DNA of 64,000 nt from Solenopsis invicta (lineage: Eukaryota; Arthropoda; Insecta; Hymenoptera; Formicidae): assembly GCF_016802725.1 (NCBI RefSeq), contig NC_052664.1:31141275-31205274 (forward strand), in the 5' to 3' direction. Positions 63,192-64,000 of this stretch are shown here, one piece after another (the stretch's first letter is position 1; every line of letters begins with the position of its first letter). Below the pieces are notes generated by a model. That model was not told where the DNA came from and searched no databases. It saw nothing but the letters and a program-made list of their open reading frames with translations. Made by a program: the position numbers and the translations under genes.

Positions 63192-64000
63192 TTGCTGTTT
63201 CGCAACGTCGTTTCCGATTAACATAAAGTGCATTGCCTCCTCTTCCGATTTTCTAATCCGTTAACAAAGCGCCCAACACGATGGAGAATCGCCGTGTACG
63301 CCGGCCCCGAGGATCGTTTGAATCGATATGGTCACGAGGCGCGTTCGCTCGATAGACGAAAATCGACTTCGAATAATCGGATATGATGCGGCGGTACGCA
63401 GTTTCACGAACAATGGAGTGGGATTATGCTTAGGATGAAGGGCTGAGCGTGTGTGGTTAGCCGCGGAGTCTGACGATGAATATTACGCGGCTGAATGGGG
63501 GAGCGTTAGCGAGAGAAATTGCGAGTTTTACATGCTAATTTATTCCCGTCGTTTTTCACGGCACAACGCGCTGCACGAAAAAAACGTCGACTGCGGCTTG
63601 AAGCAATTGTAATCGCGTTATTATCGAGTCCGTTTGGAAAATCCGGAGAATGCCGCTGCGCGATTTTATACAATCGACGCTTCATCACGTTTGCGTTTTA
63701 CGCAAACCGATGAAGTGATAATGCAACCGAATACGATTTCTTACGAATGTAAAAAAATGTTACTGTAGACACAATGTAGCTTCCGATCGAAACGTTCTGT
63801 CGTGAAAATGCAGATAAGTATTCAAATTTTATGACGACGTTGACACAGACGCATCCTACAATATGCATAATGCCGAGCTGCAGTGTATATATTCTGGAGA
63901 GAAACTATTCTTGACGATATAAATTTTATTCAACGAAAATTCAATCCGCCGAACTACTGGCGCGGCACGACAGCGTCGTAAGAAACGCTATCCGCAAGGA
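56146..64000. other. Non-coding, part 5
   Basis: No exon was recognised up to the right edge. AT-rich DNA alternates with GC-richer patches (57090-57280, 58330-58740, 58960-59270, 59690-60700, 62880-63720). The (TC)n run at 63161-63188 produces long low-complexity Leu/Ser ORFs that should not be taken for genes. Confidence 0.5.
63161..63188. repeat. (TC)14 microsatellite
   Basis: Fourteen pure TC units. They create artefactual SLSLSL reading frames. Confidence 0.9.

Noticed and set aside
62875..63264. 129-codon ORF with hydrophobic Leu/Ser stretch resembling a membrane protein
   Set aside because: The apparent transmembrane segment is the translation of the (TC)14 microsatellite.
1..64000. 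CRISPR arrays, operons, prophage or bacterial mobile elements
   Set aside because: The window is eukaryotic. No spaced direct repeats or prokaryotic gene organisation were seen.

Overview
The window is nuclear DNA of an insect, most likely a hymenopteran and plausibly an ant. It is AT-rich, has intron-split genes with GT-AG junctions, dense microsatellites, several short non-autonomous DNA transposons, and two genes whose conceptual proteins match well-known animal families over their full length. The species cannot be named from the sequence alone. An intact argininosuccinate synthase argues against the fungus-growing ants, where loss of this step has been reported.

Layout: (1) 1-173 is the last coding exon of an unidentified plus-strand gene that enters from the left. 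(2) 4878-7012, minus strand, is a complete eight-exon argininosuccinate synthase (412 aa). (3) 8706-15149, minus strand, is a complete eleven-exon Rop/unc-18 (Munc18-1, syntaxin-binding protein 1; 584 aa). Its third coding exon exists in two tandem, equal-length, phase-matched versions (11108-11211 and 11523-11626), apparently mutually exclusive. (4) 17.3-18.0 kb, plus strand, is a GC-rich promoter and 5' leader with a (GA)18 tract, a short upstream ORF and a first coding exon (MKLEYPCRVEGWLNVCG, then a GT donor). It lies head-to-head with Rop and I cannot identify the gene. (5) From 18.0 kb to the right end, about 46 kb, I recognise no exon. This is either a very long first intron of gene 4 or a gene desert. 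It holds GC-richer patches that could be regulatory, AT-rich filler, microsatellites and MITEs.

Functionally the genes are unrelated: a urea-cycle/arginine enzyme, and the SM protein that binds syntaxin and drives SNARE assembly at synapses. No operon logic applies. The two most noteworthy observations are the duplicated Rop exon, which would swap part of the syntaxin N-peptide-binding face of domain 1, and a set of TA-flanked MITEs sharing termini, alongside a hAT-type MITE with a perfect 8-bp target duplication.

Most open reading frames of 60-195 codons in this window are antisense shadows or chance ORFs in GC-rich or simple-repeat DNA and were not annotated.
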